DNA of 64,000 nt from UBA10646 sp046296295 (GCA_046296295.1 JBKBLG010000008.1:74627-138626); one strand, 5' to 3'. Positions 34,234 through 44,431 are shown, counted from the stretch's first letter. Translations and numbers: made by a program. The notes: generated from the letters alone by a model not told the origin.

Positions 34234-34461
34234 TTACTTGCTACGCTGTTGCTTATTATCACGATACTTTTTGATACCGTAACCAGCACCCGCGGCTACT
34301 AATAAGCTTAATCCACCATCTAACGGTACATCGGCACTATCGGCATCATCCCACGGATCAGGATTTTGTGCTTGTGCTCCTATCGCTAACATCACCACCA
34401 TCAACGCTAGCACAAAACTGCGGATGGCTTGCTTATATAATCGTGACTTTTGTTGTTGCAT
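34234..34461 (-). CDS. PID-CTERM sorting-domain protein
   Basis: 75 residues from ATG 34461: a signal peptide (SFVLALMVVMLAIGAQAQ), a short acidic mature part (NPDPWDDADSAD) and a tail VPLDGGLSLLVAAGAGYGIKKYR. That tail (P-[IL]-D-G-G, a short hydrophobic helix, basic end) is the PID-CTERM signal known across Bacteroidetes, thought to direct surface sorting. Nearly the whole protein is signals, so the mature peptide is tiny. It lies 105 bases downstream of the giant T9SS gene on the same strand. Confidence 0.8.
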   Translation of the reverse strand: MQQQKSRLYKQAIRSFVLALMVVMLAIGAQAQNPDPWDDADSADVPLDGGLSLLVAAGAGYGIKKYRDNKQQRSK

Positions 34462-34566
34462 TGTTATTCGTTTTGTAAGTGGTTGGTAGTGTACTTTAAT
34501 GGTCTTACTACTGTACCTACCAACCACTCGTTGTTTAATATTGGTGTGTTCTGTTGGTAACTATAC

Positions 34567-37500
34567 TTATTTCACAAAGCTTCCTGTAGCCGTGAAGTCG
34601 CTACCGTTCGTGAGTGTTAGCTGGTACGTACCTTGCGGTAAATGCGCTACGCTCAACTGCAACAAGTTGCTGCCGGCAAGGTTAATACCGCTCTGCTGGT
34701 ACACTACCTGGCCTTTGCCGTCTACCACCCTTGCTGCTATCTGTCCTTTCACCGGCTGGCTTAACTGTACACTTAACTGGCTCTGTACCGGGTTTGGATA
34801 CAAGCTTAGTTCTATGCTGCTTGCCTTGCCATTCAACTTCGCTACGGCACTGTACTTGTAGCTACCATCGGCGGCCGTTGCTTTCACGCGGTAGTATACT
34901 ACCGTGGTAATGGCTTGGTTGTCGGTATAGCTATAGCTTACCGTTTGGTTGCTTTGCTGACTAGCGACATTACCTACTGCTTTGTAGCTGCGGCCATCGG
35001 TGCTGCGTTCTACCTGATACTGTACTACCTGCTTATCGCTGGCTACCGTCCAGATTACGTCTGCTGCTTTGTTACCTTCCTTAGCCTTGGCATAGATGGC
35101 GGTGAAGTTTGTTGGTAACGTGGCGCTGCTGCGGAATACCACATCGAAGCGGTTGCCTTTGCTGGCAGGGTCACTTGTTGTTGTGAAGCTGTAGCTATCG
35201 CCTTCGGTGATGGCTTGTTGTTGGTTTAAGAACTTATCAATTAAAATGGCATTATTGCTGCCGATTTGTAGTTCGCCAAAGTATAGCTTGTAGCTACCGT
35301 TGTTGTTGCTTACAATGTGTAAGCTTACGGTATCGGCAGTAGTTACCGCTGTTCTGGTTTGAATGCTGTAGCGGTTGCCGGCTTTTTGGCTGCTGATGCC
35401 TTCTGTGCCTTCGCTGATGTTTAAGGCATCGTAGCTGCCTTCTACCAAATTGCTGATACCTTGTTGGTTGCCAAAGCGTACCACAGTTTCATCTAAGTGT
35501 GCATCATCATTTGCCCGTAAGGCAATTCTTGTCATACCTAACCAGTTCTGTGTTCTGAATAACCCTGGCTGGGCAGTGGTTGATTTGTGGGCTTCTTGGA
35601 AGGTAAGCGTACCAAAGTTTGGCGTTGCCTTTCTTACAAAGAAAGCCTGACCTGATGCGATGATGTTATCGTTGATATAACCTGCAGGTTTGTTGGTTAA
35701 CGTACCAGCATTGAATACGCTGTACACGCCATTGGCATTAGCTGGATTATAACTCCAGTAGCTAACATCAATATCGGTGTTTGAGGCTGCCAACGCATCG
35801 AAGTTAATTGGAGCCGCATAAGGATTACCTACTAATGTAAAGCCTTCTAAAAGGGTAGCAGATACATTGCCTTGCGCAAGTACGCCTTTAGCAGATAATG
35901 TTACAGCAGTGGCATTAGTTGTAGACCCATCTAGCAAACTACAACCTCCTGAACGGTCGCCGCGAACTAGTACACGATAACCAACACCAGGATTAAGCGT
36001 AGTAGCATTGGTAGTTACTACAGGAACCCAACGCTGACCAGCCGGCATAGCAGCTGCATAAGTGAACATACTTGGATTACCAGTTGGCGTAAGATCTACA
36101 CCGCCTGTACCTACTGCGGGACAAACACCCACACCCCCTGTAATATGAATTTGCTGCTGCCAACTCGTATCAATACGAGCAGTTACCGGACTTGCTAAGA
36201 ACATGCTCTTACGTACTGTTCTTGAAGGTAAGAAGCGTTGTACTGTAACATCGCCAGCGATAGCGCTAGTGCCGCTGAGCGCTGTTACTACTGCCGTATT
36301 AGTTGTAGTTGATACTAACGTTAATAAACCGTTGGCAGTTAATGTATTGTTATTGGTTACGTTAACATTTTTGATAACGCGTACGCTTCCGTCGCCTTGT
36401 AGTGCAACATTGCCGGCTCCTGCTACTAAACTATCTACTGTTAGTACAGACGGTGCAGTAACTGTAAGGCTACTTGCACTATTATTGGTGAAACTTAAAG
36501 AACGAACAGAGGTACTGCCTACGCCACTTGATATTACAGGATTATTTGTGCTTGCTCCTATAATTACATTTGACGTTGAAGTTGGCTGAAAGCCTCCACA
36601 CCAGTTGGCGGTATTTGACCAATCTGTACTTGTAGCTCCAGTCCAAATAGGTCCGGTTCCAAGCACTGCTATTTTAAAACTTCCTGTTCCACTACCTGAA
36701 GCAGTATGATAAACTCTTATAAAATATACATTGCCTGGTGTTAACCCGGTAGCGGTGTAAAATTCAACGCCGGCGGTTGATGTATTGTTAACACAAGCTA
36801 ATGATGTTAAGGTACCGTTACAAGTGTTATCAGCAGAACTCAACACTTGCAAATGTGCATTGAAGCCTGCACCACTTGCTACAGCAACAGTAGCAGAAGT
36901 ACCTGTAGCTGTAAAGCTGTACCACACATCATCATCGGCTGTACCACCACAAACAGTTTGAGCAGATGCAGTGGCTGCAACAGTTGTACCATTGGTATTT
37001 TGGCAGGCAGTATTGCTTACAGTTAAGCTTGTGGCGTTACATATATTATCATTGGCAGGAGGTAATGGTGTTGAATAAACACCTATGTAGAAGTAGCCTG
37101 CACTAGTAATAGCATTTGCACCACCAGTAGGTGTAGTTCCGCTACCGGTACCAGCATCATATACACGAACATAGTAAGTACCGGCTGTAAGATTAAGTGC
37201 TATATTTTCTGTCAAACCAGCACCTGTAGCATTATTACAAGCTAGTGATGTAATACCTGCATCGCTGAATAACTGTACTACAGGATTATAGCCACCAGAA
37301 CCACGTACTGTTATGGTAGTATTAGCATCGGATGAAAGGTCGAATTTAAACCAAACATCGTCATCTGGCGTTCCAGGTGTAGCTGCTGTACAAGTGGTAA
37401 TACCTGTTGAAGCTGTAGCACCTGAAGAAGTATATAATTCGCAGAATTCAGATGGTGGGGCACTTGCAACGGCCAATGCAATAGCGGCAGCCGGTTCATC

Positions 37501-39600
37501 ATTGGTAATAGCAGGTAATGTTGTACCAGCAGTATATGCACCAGGTGTGAACAATAAGCTTGAATTACATGCTGGAACTACATTTAATCCATTAGCGCCT
37601 GTGTTAGCAGAACCAGCATTTGTGGCAGCAAAAATTTTAGTGTTAAAATTTTGCAACGCAAACACATCTCCAGTTCCAAGTGAACTTGAGGTGCTAAAGC
37701 CATTCATACCTACCGAATAAGCAAAACCATAGTCTGCTGTTCCATCGAAACCAGACATGTTTCCATAAACAAACTCGATATTGTTACTGGTTTCGTAGAG
37801 TTTTACTTGAAAGTTTAAATTAGGGCCAGGGTTATTATATGTTTCCATACCACTCCATTCAACCGTTAATACGCGGTTAGGAGCAGTTCCACTAAGCTGA
37901 TATTTGATATTATTAATATTGGCAAATGTTTGACCTGTTACTACTAAGTCTTCCCAAAAAGGTGCTATTACAGCTTGTAATGTACTTGAGTTGGTTCCAA
38001 GATTGTTGGAAAAAGCAGTACTTGTTGTAGTAGCAGGAGCTAATGTTAACCATCCATTGGTACAAGCTTTGAAACTGTTCACTGTTCTTCCTTGATATAC
38101 AAAATCAAAGCCAATAGGTGTAGCTGCTGACAAATTATCATCGCCACTGGTTGTGCTAGACCATGAAGAGAAATTAGTACCGGTTGGTTGAATTGAATTA
38201 TATGTTATACCTGTATTACGCGTTACCTCATAAGCAATGGGAGATAGCGTAGTAAAGTTGTTAGGATTGTTGGTTGCCGATGTAGTATTGTAGTAATAGC
38301 TATTAGGTGTTCCGGTACATCTTTGCGACTCATAAGCTCTTACAAAATAAGTAGTACCGGGCGTTAACCCCGTTACAGTTACCGATGTTCCGGTACCATC
38401 GAACACTAATTGCTGACCAGCATTGGCCCATACGGCTGAGGCTGTACCCGGTACTGCAGGAGTTACCGGATCAACAAAAGTATTTGTGTTATTGATGAAC
38501 ACACTTCTGTAGTTACCATTACCATTGGTCCAACTTAACCCAAGTGATGTTGTGCCTGAACTTGTTGCAGTAATATTACTAATTTGTGTTGTTGGTGCAT
38601 CAGGGCCTGTAACCATTGCGGCTGCAGTTGTGCTAACCTCACCACTATTTGTACAAGTAACCTTTAGCCTGTAATACACATCGGTTCCATTAAATGCAGG
38701 TGTTGTATAACTTAAAGTGTTAGCACCTGAACCACCGGTGACATCGGCCCAACCATCGATACCATTGGCAGAGGTTTCCCAGGCAAGTGTAAGCCCTGTT
38801 GTTGTAGAAGTTCCAACTGCATTGATTACCGTAGTACTGCCGGGGCAAACACGAATTGTTGCAGGAACAGTGCCTGCAACCGGGGTGCCTGAACAAGGAG
38901 AGGGAGGGGTAAATTTGTAAATAGTACCAGTGCTAGGTTTTGTGTTTAGGGAAGTAGTACTCGTTGTACTCGATACTGCCGGCGTTGTTACAGATGTCAA
39001 GTTCAAATAGGCTGTACCTGTGGCACTACCAATACCAATGGTAGCCAAACCACTTGATACACTTCCCGCTTCTGAACGATAATAAAACTCAATAATATTT
39101 GTTGTTTCATACAACTTTACTTGAAAGCTAATCACAGGAGTGCCAGAATTCCAGTTCCACTCCCAATTACGCCACTCTACCGTTAAAACACGGTTAGGTG
39201 CGGTTCCCGTAACTTCATACGATGCCCTACTACCACCTGTAGCCCTACCATCCAAATCGTCCCACAATGGGGCAATAATGGGGCGAGAACTAGTATTTGC
39301 CGTAGATAAACTATTAGTTGCAAGAGTTGCTGTGCCTGTTGTATTCAATGAGATGAATCCATTAGAACTCATTTTAAACTGTGTGTAATTCACACCTTCA
39401 TATACAAATGTAAACCCAATATTTTGGGCAGTACTAATGGCATCATCGGCCTCTACCGTAGAAAGCCTTGTTGCACTAGCATCATTTACTTGCGTAAATG
39501 TGCCGTTTTGCACTGTAAAAACATACGTGGGTGCACTTTGCGAGTACCCATACATAGCACACACGAGTGCCATTGAAAATAGCAACATTAATTTTCTCAT
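34567..39600 (-). CDS. Giant secreted protein with T9SS type A sorting domain
   Basis: 1677 residues. A signal peptide (MRKLMLLFSMALVCAMYGYSQ) is followed by two related beta domains (about 25-225 and 455-690; both hold APNRVLTVEW and a VKLYET strand), a fibronectin-III-like segment between, two PPC-like domains (DDDVWFKFDLSSD, DDDVWYSFTATG), a long unassigned beta region and a C-terminal T9SS type A domain (LYPNPVQSQLSVQL, HLPQGTYQLTL). Likely a cell-surface or released adhesin-like protein; there is no enzyme motif I can name. Degenerate dispersed motifs at 34631 and 35508 encode LPQG and LRAN. Confidence 0.88.
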   Translation of the reverse strand: MRKLMLLFSMALVCAMYGYSQSAPTYVFTVQNGTFTQVNDASATRLSTVEADDAISTAQNIGFTFVYEGVNYTQFKMSSNGFISLNTTGTATLATNSLSTANTSSRPIIAPLWDDLDGRATGGSRASYEVTGTAPNRVLTVEWRNWEWNWNSGTPVISFQVKLYETTNIIEFYYRSEAGSVSSGLATIGIGSATGTAYLNLTSVTTPAVSSTTSTTSLNTKPSTGTIYKFTPPSPCSGTPVAGTVPATIRVCPGSTTVINAVGTSTTTGLTLAWETSANGIDGWADVTGGSGANTLSYTTPAFNGTDVYYRLKVTCTNSGEVSTTAAAMVTGPDAPTTQISNITATSSGTTSLGLSWTNGNGNYRSVFINNTNTFVDPVTPAVPGTASAVWANAGQQLVFDGTGTSVTVTGLTPGTTYFVRAYESQRCTGTPNSYYYNTTSATNNPNNFTTLSPIAYEVTRNTGITYNSIQPTGTNFSSWSSTTSGDDNLSAATPIGFDFVYQGRTVNSFKACTNGWLTLAPATTTSTAFSNNLGTNSSTLQAVIAPFWEDLVVTGQTFANINNIKYQLSGTAPNRVLTVEWSGMETYNNPGPNLNFQVKLYETSNNIEFVYGNMSGFDGTADYGFAYSVGMNGFSTSSSLGTGDVFALQNFNTKIFAATNAGSANTGANGLNVVPACNSSLLFTPGAYTAGTTLPAITNDEPAAAIALAVASAPPSEFCELYTSSGATASTGITTCTAATPGTPDDDVWFKFDLSSDANTTITVRGSGGYNPVVQLFSDAGITSLACNNATGAGLTENIALNLTAGTYYVRVYDAGTGSGTTPTGGANAITSAGYFYIGVYSTPLPPANDNICNATSLTVSNTACQNTNGTTVAATASAQTVCGGTADDDVWYSFTATGTSATVAVASGAGFNAHLQVLSSADNTCNGTLTSLACVNNTSTAGVEFYTATGLTPGNVYFIRVYHTASGSGTGSFKIAVLGTGPIWTGATSTDWSNTANWCGGFQPTSTSNVIIGASTNNPVISSGVGSTSVRSLSFTNNSASSLTVTAPSVLTVDSLVAGAGNVALQGDGSVRVIKNVNVTNNNTLTANGLLTLVSTTTNTAVVTALSGTSAIAGDVTVQRFLPSRTVRKSMFLASPVTARIDTSWQQQIHITGGVGVCPAVGTGGVDLTPTGNPSMFTYAAAMPAGQRWVPVVTTNATTLNPGVGYRVLVRGDRSGGCSLLDGSTTNATAVTLSAKGVLAQGNVSATLLEGFTLVGNPYAAPINFDALAASNTDIDVSYWSYNPANANGVYSVFNAGTLTNKPAGYINDNIIASGQAFFVRKATPNFGTLTFQEAHKSTTAQPGLFRTQNWLGMTRIALRANDDAHLDETVVRFGNQQGISNLVEGSYDALNISEGTEGISSQKAGNRYSIQTRTAVTTADTVSLHIVSNNNGSYKLYFGELQIGSNNAILIDKFLNQQQAITEGDSYSFTTTSDPASKGNRFDVVFRSSATLPTNFTAIYAKAKEGNKAADVIWTVASDKQVVQYQVERSTDGRSYKAVGNVASQQSNQTVSYSYTDNQAITTVVYYRVKATAADGSYKYSAVAKLNGKASSIELSLYPNPVQSQLSVQLSQPVKGQIAARVVDGKGQVVYQQSGINLAGSNLLQLSVAHLPQGTYQLTLTNGSDFTATGSFVK

Positions 39601-39683
39601 AGCAGTATTCTTGTTTCAGGCGAAAAAATACAGAAAATTGCCGAATTAACAAAATATTAATTTACAGAAATTAGCAATCATAG

Positions 39684-40049
39684 CTAATTCACAGGTATTA
39701 CGTAAGGCCCTACTTTCTGAATTTTTTTTGTGGCCTTATCAAATTCTATGGAATACATAAATACATAGGGTTCGCTAAAAAGCACATCCGATGTTTCGTT
39801 GATAATAGTGTACGCAATGCCAACTACGGCCGTAGTACTACTGGTAAGGGTAATAAAAATTTCACCTTTTTGAGCACCTTTTCGTTCAACAGCAGCCTTG
39901 GCTTCTTTTAACTGCTGCATAGCCGGGTAAGCCTCTAAGTTCTTAAGCAATGTACTTTTTGTAGAGGCTTCTGCTATACGAACCCCTACTGCATAACTAC
40001 CCCATACCAATAAGCAAATAGCCAATAATATGGTGATGCGTTGTAACAT
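39684..40049 (-). CDS. Small exported or membrane-anchored protein, unknown
   Basis: 121 residues: an N-terminal hydrophobic helix (ITILLAICLLVWGSYAVGV), a charged helical stretch (LKEAKAAVERKGAQKG) and a beta-rich end. No family recognised. Stands alone between the giant T9SS gene and the PspC gene. Confidence 0.6.
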   Translation of the reverse strand: MLQRITILLAICLLVWGSYAVGVRIAEASTKSTLLKNLEAYPAMQQLKEAKAAVERKGAQKGEIFITLTSSTTAVVGIAYTIINETSDVLFSEPYVFMYSIEFDKATKKIQKVGPYVIPVN

Positions 40050-40195
40050 GAAGGCAGTATTATACTACTGCAATGATATTGCATTTATGTATAACAGCAT
40101 GGTTAACAGTAGGTGTTCATTTACCGTAAGGTTATAAAAAAGCCCCGGCTACCAAGGGTAACCAAGGGCAACTACTACAACCAGCTTTTGTGCGA

Positions 40196-42271
40196 TTATC
40201 GGCCTAAACGCATGAGTATAAATGCGGTAGGATACGGAATGTAATCGTCAGACTTTTCAAGGCGTGTAGCCATAATTTTTTCAGATGCTTTGGGTGGGTT
40301 AATAACCACTTGTTTGTACTTGTAGCGATGGGTAGTTTCGGGTACTTGCTCTAACTCACGCTCCATTTGCTCTAACTCACGCTTTTTGTCGAGCAATTCT
40401 TGCTCTAGTTTTTCGCGGCTTTTCTTATATTCTTCTAACGATTCATCGGCATTGCTACTGTTGTTCCATTTTTTTCCGTCAACAGGTTTTAGGCCATCGG
40501 TTGTCATAATATATTCTACTCCGGTGTTCCACTCCATACGGTATCTATTATAGCGCCAGAATTCATCGTTATAATGGTTAGGGCCAAATTCAAGAGTAAC
40601 ATCATCGTAGGTATTTACATCTTCATGTACCTTAATTTTTTTACCCACCGGTACGCCTACAATTATGGTTACACGCTGGTTTCTAAATTTATCTTTGGTA
40701 TTAATATGTATGCCTTTATCTACTACTAATACGGTATCTTTTTGTACAATATTGAATGGAAATTGTGCTAATTTTTCAGCTTCAACAACACTACTACCAT
40801 TGGCTTGGCGGGCATACCTTACGGTAAATGAATCGCTGCTACTACGTTCAATTACAATATCTACATTAGGTACATAAATACTATCGAAGGCTATACTTTC
40901 GAACGGCTCAAAGCGAAAGCGATGACTGTTGTAATAATAGTTATCGTAATAATCGGCATTTCTAATTTCTAACTTATTAACACGTGCATTGGTTAAGCTT
41001 ACTTGCTCAAAATTGCGAGGATTAGTTCTTTTAAAATCTTTAGCCATACTTACCAGTAGCGATACCATTGCAATCCAGCCACCAATCCACAGCGCACTAA
41101 ATGCGTAAGCCAACATACCTTTACTACCCTTGCGGCCTGTTAAGCGGCGAATACCCCAAGTAATAATACCTACAACAGGCACCCAGCAAAACAATACGAG
41201 TGTAATTATTGCTAACCAACTCTGTAAGCCATCTTTAAGTATTAAGTTACTTAGTGGTAATAAACCTAAGCCAGCAATACCAAAGCCTGCGAATACCCCA
41301 ACTACCGATAATAGCACAGAAGCGATAATAAAGTACAGCAATACTTTTGCAATAATGCCTACAATGCTGCTGAGCGAACTGCCAGTTTTGGCAGCTTGTT
41401 GTGCTAACCGGTTAGGAAAGCCTTTTAAATCTTCGGTTACGGTATGCTTAATGCTATGCACATCTACCTTTTCGCCACGCATTTCTAGTTTCTCACTAGT
41501 AGTTTTTGCTACGGGTAGTACAATCCATAAGATGATGTAAATAAGCGTTGCACCCGGACTAAAACTGATACTGAAGAAATTGGGGAAACTAAACACATCC
41601 CAATGGCTCCAACGAAATGCGAATGATATAAAAGGTATTAAAAATATTAAACGAGGTACCCAAACATTCACATTAAAGTAGCTGGCTAAGCCTGCACAAA
41701 CACCTGCGATAAACTTATTGTCTTCATCTCTAAATAAGCGCTTGCGTGTAGCACCCACTTGCATATCGGCTTCGCTAGGTACCAAAGCCCAAATAACTAT
41801 GTAAGGTATAAAGGCAATACTAAACAGCACTACAAAAATGATACGAACCAAAATAGGATCTATATTCAAGTAATTAGCCAAGCCTCCGCATACACCTGCT
41901 AATATCTTATCGTTGGCATTGCGGTACAAGCGACGGCCTTGTGCATATTGCTGCTGTTGTGCACCACTAGAAGCATTATCATTAGACTGACTATGAACGT
42001 TAGCTTCTTCTGTTTCAAAATCTTCAGGGCGGCCCATGCTTTGAATAATTGCTTCAACATCGGCATCGGCAATACAACTATTACCTTTTTTCAAAATTTC
42101 AGCAAAAAGTTCGGCAATACGGCCTTCTATATCGTTAATAATTTCGTCTTTTCCTTCTTCATTGGCAAAAAACCTGCGTAAGCTATCGGTATAGTTTTGC
42201 AGCATCTCAAAAGCAGTTTCTTCGATAGGAACTACCCTGCCCTGAAAGTTGATGTTAATTACCTTTTTCAT
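40196..42271 (-). CDS. PspC domain membrane protein
   Basis: 691 residues. An N-terminal cytosolic region (MKKVININFQGRVVPIEE to about 90) leads to two PspC domains (LYRNANDKILAGVCGGLANYLN near 112; LFRDEDNKFIAGVCAGLASYFN near 180), several membrane helices (about 210-400), a beta-rich extracytoplasmic part, and a long coiled coil (KSREKLEQELLDKKRELEQ) near 625. PspC proteins sense envelope stress; this Bacteroidetes form is nearly always next to a PadR regulator, as here. An exact dispersed motif (40817) encodes FTVR. Confidence 0.9.
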   Translation of the reverse strand: MKKVININFQGRVVPIEETAFEMLQNYTDSLRRFFANEEGKDEIINDIEGRIAELFAEILKKGNSCIADADVEAIIQSMGRPEDFETEEANVHSQSNDNASSGAQQQQYAQGRRLYRNANDKILAGVCGGLANYLNIDPILVRIIFVVLFSIAFIPYIVIWALVPSEADMQVGATRKRLFRDEDNKFIAGVCAGLASYFNVNVWVPRLIFLIPFISFAFRWSHWDVFSFPNFFSISFSPGATLIYIILWIVLPVAKTTSEKLEMRGEKVDVHSIKHTVTEDLKGFPNRLAQQAAKTGSSLSSIVGIIAKVLLYFIIASVLLSVVGVFAGFGIAGLGLLPLSNLILKDGLQSWLAIITLVLFCWVPVVGIITWGIRRLTGRKGSKGMLAYAFSALWIGGWIAMVSLLVSMAKDFKRTNPRNFEQVSLTNARVNKLEIRNADYYDNYYYNSHRFRFEPFESIAFDSIYVPNVDIVIERSSSDSFTVRYARQANGSSVVEAEKLAQFPFNIVQKDTVLVVDKGIHINTKDKFRNQRVTIIVGVPVGKKIKVHEDVNTYDDVTLEFGPNHYNDEFWRYNRYRMEWNTGVEYIMTTDGLKPVDGKKWNNSSNADESLEEYKKSREKLEQELLDKKRELEQMERELEQVPETTHRYKYKQVVINPPKASEKIMATRLEKSDDYIPYPTAFILMRLGR

Positions 42272-42304
42272 AAAATAGAGTTGAAAGGTTGTAGTATAGG
42301 TTGA

Positions 42305-42640
42305 TTAAGGGTTGTTAGGTTGTGTAAGGGCTTGAACAGCTTGAGCCAGTTCATTCCAAGTAGCATGCAATTCTTCGTAGAAGATAAGCCCTTTTGCTGT
42401 CATACTAAAATACTTACGTGGCGGTCCGCTACTGCTTTCTACCCAACGGTAGGTAAGTAATTCGGCATTTTTAAGGCGTGTAAGTAATGGGTATAAGGTA
42501 CCTTCTAAAATACTCAGGTTGGCAGCTTTCATCTTATCTACAATATCACTTGGGTATACTTCGCCCTGGCGTATGATAGAAAGGATACAAAACTCCAGCA
42601 CGCCTTTACGCATTTGGCTTTGTGTGTTCTGAATATCCAT
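42305..42640 (-). CDS. PadR family transcriptional regulator
   Basis: 111 residues, a winged-helix repressor: QMRKGVLEFCILSIIRQGEVYPSDIVDKMKAANLSILEGTLYPLLTRLK is the PadR DNA-binding domain. It is 33 bases upstream of the PspC gene, same strand, so it probably represses its own operon and releases it on envelope stress or an effector (inference). Confidence 0.93.
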   Translation of the reverse strand: MDIQNTQSQMRKGVLEFCILSIIRQGEVYPSDIVDKMKAANLSILEGTLYPLLTRLKNAELLTYRWVESSSGPPRKYFSMTAKGLIFYEELHATWNELAQAVQALTQPNNP

Positions 42641-42728
42641 GGTTCGAAGTTTTGTGCCTACTTGCTTTCGCTTTCGGCTTTTTAAGGATGGTGAAGGGTT
42701 GGGTTGTTCTAAGGGTTTAGGGTTACCA

Positions 42729-42926
42729 CTAGCCTAACACTAATTCGCGGCGTGTATTTCTTGTTCTACGCATGCGCTGCACTTTCCACAAATCGGCAGC
42801 ACTAAAAATTTTCTTCGCACTCATTACATCAGTAGCTAGGGTTTCGGCTACTTGTGCAGTTAATTGTTGTAAGCTGTTGTTGCTTAAAGCTGAAAAAATG
42901 CTGTTGCTGTTGTTACCGAGTTTCAT
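42729..42926 (-). CDS. Small protein upstream of padR, unknown
   Basis: 65 residues, no signal. FSAADLWKVQRMRRTRNTRRELV is a basic amphipathic end, preceded by a Ser/Asn/Gln-rich helical part. Comparable small basic proteins sit by PadR/PspC operons in this phylum (from memory; unverified). It is the first gene of the minus-strand unit. Confidence 0.55.
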   Translation of the reverse strand: MKLGNNSNSIFSALSNNSLQQLTAQVAETLATDVMSAKKIFSAADLWKVQRMRRTRNTRRELVLG

Positions 42927-43020
42927 AACTATAAGTTTTTAAAAGTTTAGGGTTGTTATTGTTTATGGTCGTTCATCAGTGCTTGATTACTTTGACAACA
43001 CAAAGATGGGGATTTTTTCA

Positions 43021-43039
43021 GTACTATGCAACACATAGT
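43021..43039. promoter_or_regulatory. Possible PadR operator (inverted repeat)
   Basis: TACTATG-CAACA-CATAGTA is a 7-bp perfect inverted repeat about 95 bases before the first gene of the padR-pspC unit. PadR repressors often bind such dyads (ATG-N-CAT type) at their own promoters. Binding here is inferred, not shown. Confidence 0.4.
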
Positions 43040-43176
43040 ACCATTTTTTTTATGGTAGCTTGTTTCATTCTGTATTATGTTTAATGTAAGTACTTGATTA
43101 TCAGATAGTTATATAGAAAACACAGTTCTGTTGAATACACTAGCGGAAAAATAAGCTGATAAACGGTATTTGTTAT

Positions 43177-43264
43177 CATTTTACCGTAAGGTATGGCATT
43201 AAAAAGCCGAAACGGCAGGTTTCGGCGGGTAGTACAGGTTTTGTATAGTGCCTTACGGCAAATG
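43177..43264. repeat. Inverted motif pair around a hairpin
   Basis: CATTTTACCGTAAGG at 43177-43191 and CCTTACGGCAAATG at 43251-43264 face each other around a small hairpin (GCCGAAAC 43206-43213 with GTTTCGGC 43219-43226). The set lies past the stop of the minus-strand aminotransferase gene and may end its transcript. Confidence 0.75.
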
Positions 43265-43273
43265 CTGACGCAG

Positions 43274-44431
43274 TTAAAACTGCAAATCGCTCAGGCGTGC
43301 TACTGCACGTTCAAGCGTAGCAAACTGCTTGGCGAAGCAAAACCGCAACACCTGATTATCGGTGCCATTCGCATAAAACGCCGATACCGGTATGGTTGCA
43401 ACGCCGTATTGCTTCGTAAGGTACACGGCAGCCGCTTTATCGGGCATATCGCTTAAATGAGCATAGCTGTAACACTGAAAATAGCTGCCATAACTAGGCA
43501 ATGGCTGCAATGGCGTATTCTGCATAAGCTGTTGAAAATAATCTCTATGGGCTTGCATTTGTGTACCCAACATTAAATAAGCTTCGGGATGTTGCAAATA
43601 AGCCGCTAAGCCTGCCTGTATAGGCGTGTTACAACTGAACACGTTAAATTGATGCACTTTTCTAAATTCTTCCATCCAGGCTGTGTTGGTAGAAATACAG
43701 TATCCTATTTTCCAGCCCGTGCAATGGTAGGTTTTACCAAAAGAAAATACAGCCATACTGTGCTGCAACAAGTTCGGATAACGACAAACCGATTGATGTG
43801 CTATACCATCAAAAATCAAATGTTCATACACCTCATCGCTTAGTACAAATATCCCTTTTTGAGCAACGAGTGCTTCGAGCTGTTGCAAATCGCTTACTTG
43901 CAATACCGCACCAGTGGGATTGTGTGGCGAGTTGATGATAATAAGCTTGGTTTTATGTGAAATTTTATCTTGCACCTCATCCCACGGAATGCTGTAATCA
44001 TTTGCGTTCAACGCTATGGTAACAGGTATGCCGCCATTGATAATGATATTAGGCAAGTAGCTATCGTAACAAGGCTCAAATACAATTACTTCATCGCCTG
44101 GTTGTAGCAAAGCGGTAATAGCAGTATAAATGGCATAAGTACCACCCGGTGTAATGGTAATATGGTCATTTGCCTGTAAAGGCGTTCCATACAAATGTTC
44201 CATTTTTTGGCAAAGCTGTTCTCGCAGCAAAGGCAGCCCGTTCATGTGGGTGTATTGGTTGGCACCATCTTGCATGGCTTGGTGCACACAGTTGATAAGC
44301 TCGGCACTCATCGGAAAATCGGGAAAGCCCTGCCCAAGGTTCACCGCATTATGTGCTGCGGCAAGCTGACTCATTACCGTGAAAATGGTAGTGCCTACTT
44401 GTGGTAACTTACTAACAATGAAACTGCTCAC
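43274..44431 (-). CDS. Class I PLP aminotransferase (methionine/kynurenine type)
   Basis: 385 residues. The N-terminus VSKLPQVGTTIFTVMSQLA and NLGQGFPDFP are typical of the methionine aminotransferase (YbdL) group. NSPHNPTGAV and SDEVYEHLIFDG are PLP-ring contacts, and SFGKTYHCTGWKIGY has the Schiff-base lysine. It starts at GTG; the nearest ATG, 18 codons in, would cut the conserved leader. Possible role: methionine salvage or glutamine-linked transamination. Confidence 0.92.
   Translation of the reverse strand: MSSFIVSKLPQVGTTIFTVMSQLAAAHNAVNLGQGFPDFPMSAELINCVHQAMQDGANQYTHMNGLPLLREQLCQKMEHLYGTPLQANDHITITPGGTYAIYTAITALLQPGDEVIVFEPCYDSYLPNIIINGGIPVTIALNANDYSIPWDEVQDKISHKTKLIIINSPHNPTGAVLQVSDLQQLEALVAQKGIFVLSDEVYEHLIFDGIAHQSVCRYPNLLQHSMAVFSFGKTYHCTGWKIGYCISTNTAWMEEFRKVHQFNVFSCNTPIQAGLAAYLQHPEAYLMLGTQMQAHRDYFQQLMQNTPLQPLPSYGSYFQCYSYAHLSDMPDKAAAVYLTKQYGVATIPVSAFYANGTDNQVLRFCFAKQFATLERAVARLSDLQF

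Larger units (their letters stand above)
42927..43273. other. Upstream region of the padR-pspC unit
   Basis: Holds the presumed promoter of the 65-residue gene, a short palindromic tract near 43020-43050 (TACTATGCAACACATAGTA, a plausible PadR operator), then two dispersed motifs and a small hairpin next to the convergent-ending aminotransferase gene. No ORF that I support. Confidence 0.4.

Noticed and set aside
40137..40175. Small repeat (ACCAAGGGTAACCAAGGGCAAC) near the PspC gene end
   Set aside because: Two short imperfect units only; too little to call a repeat family or a terminator.
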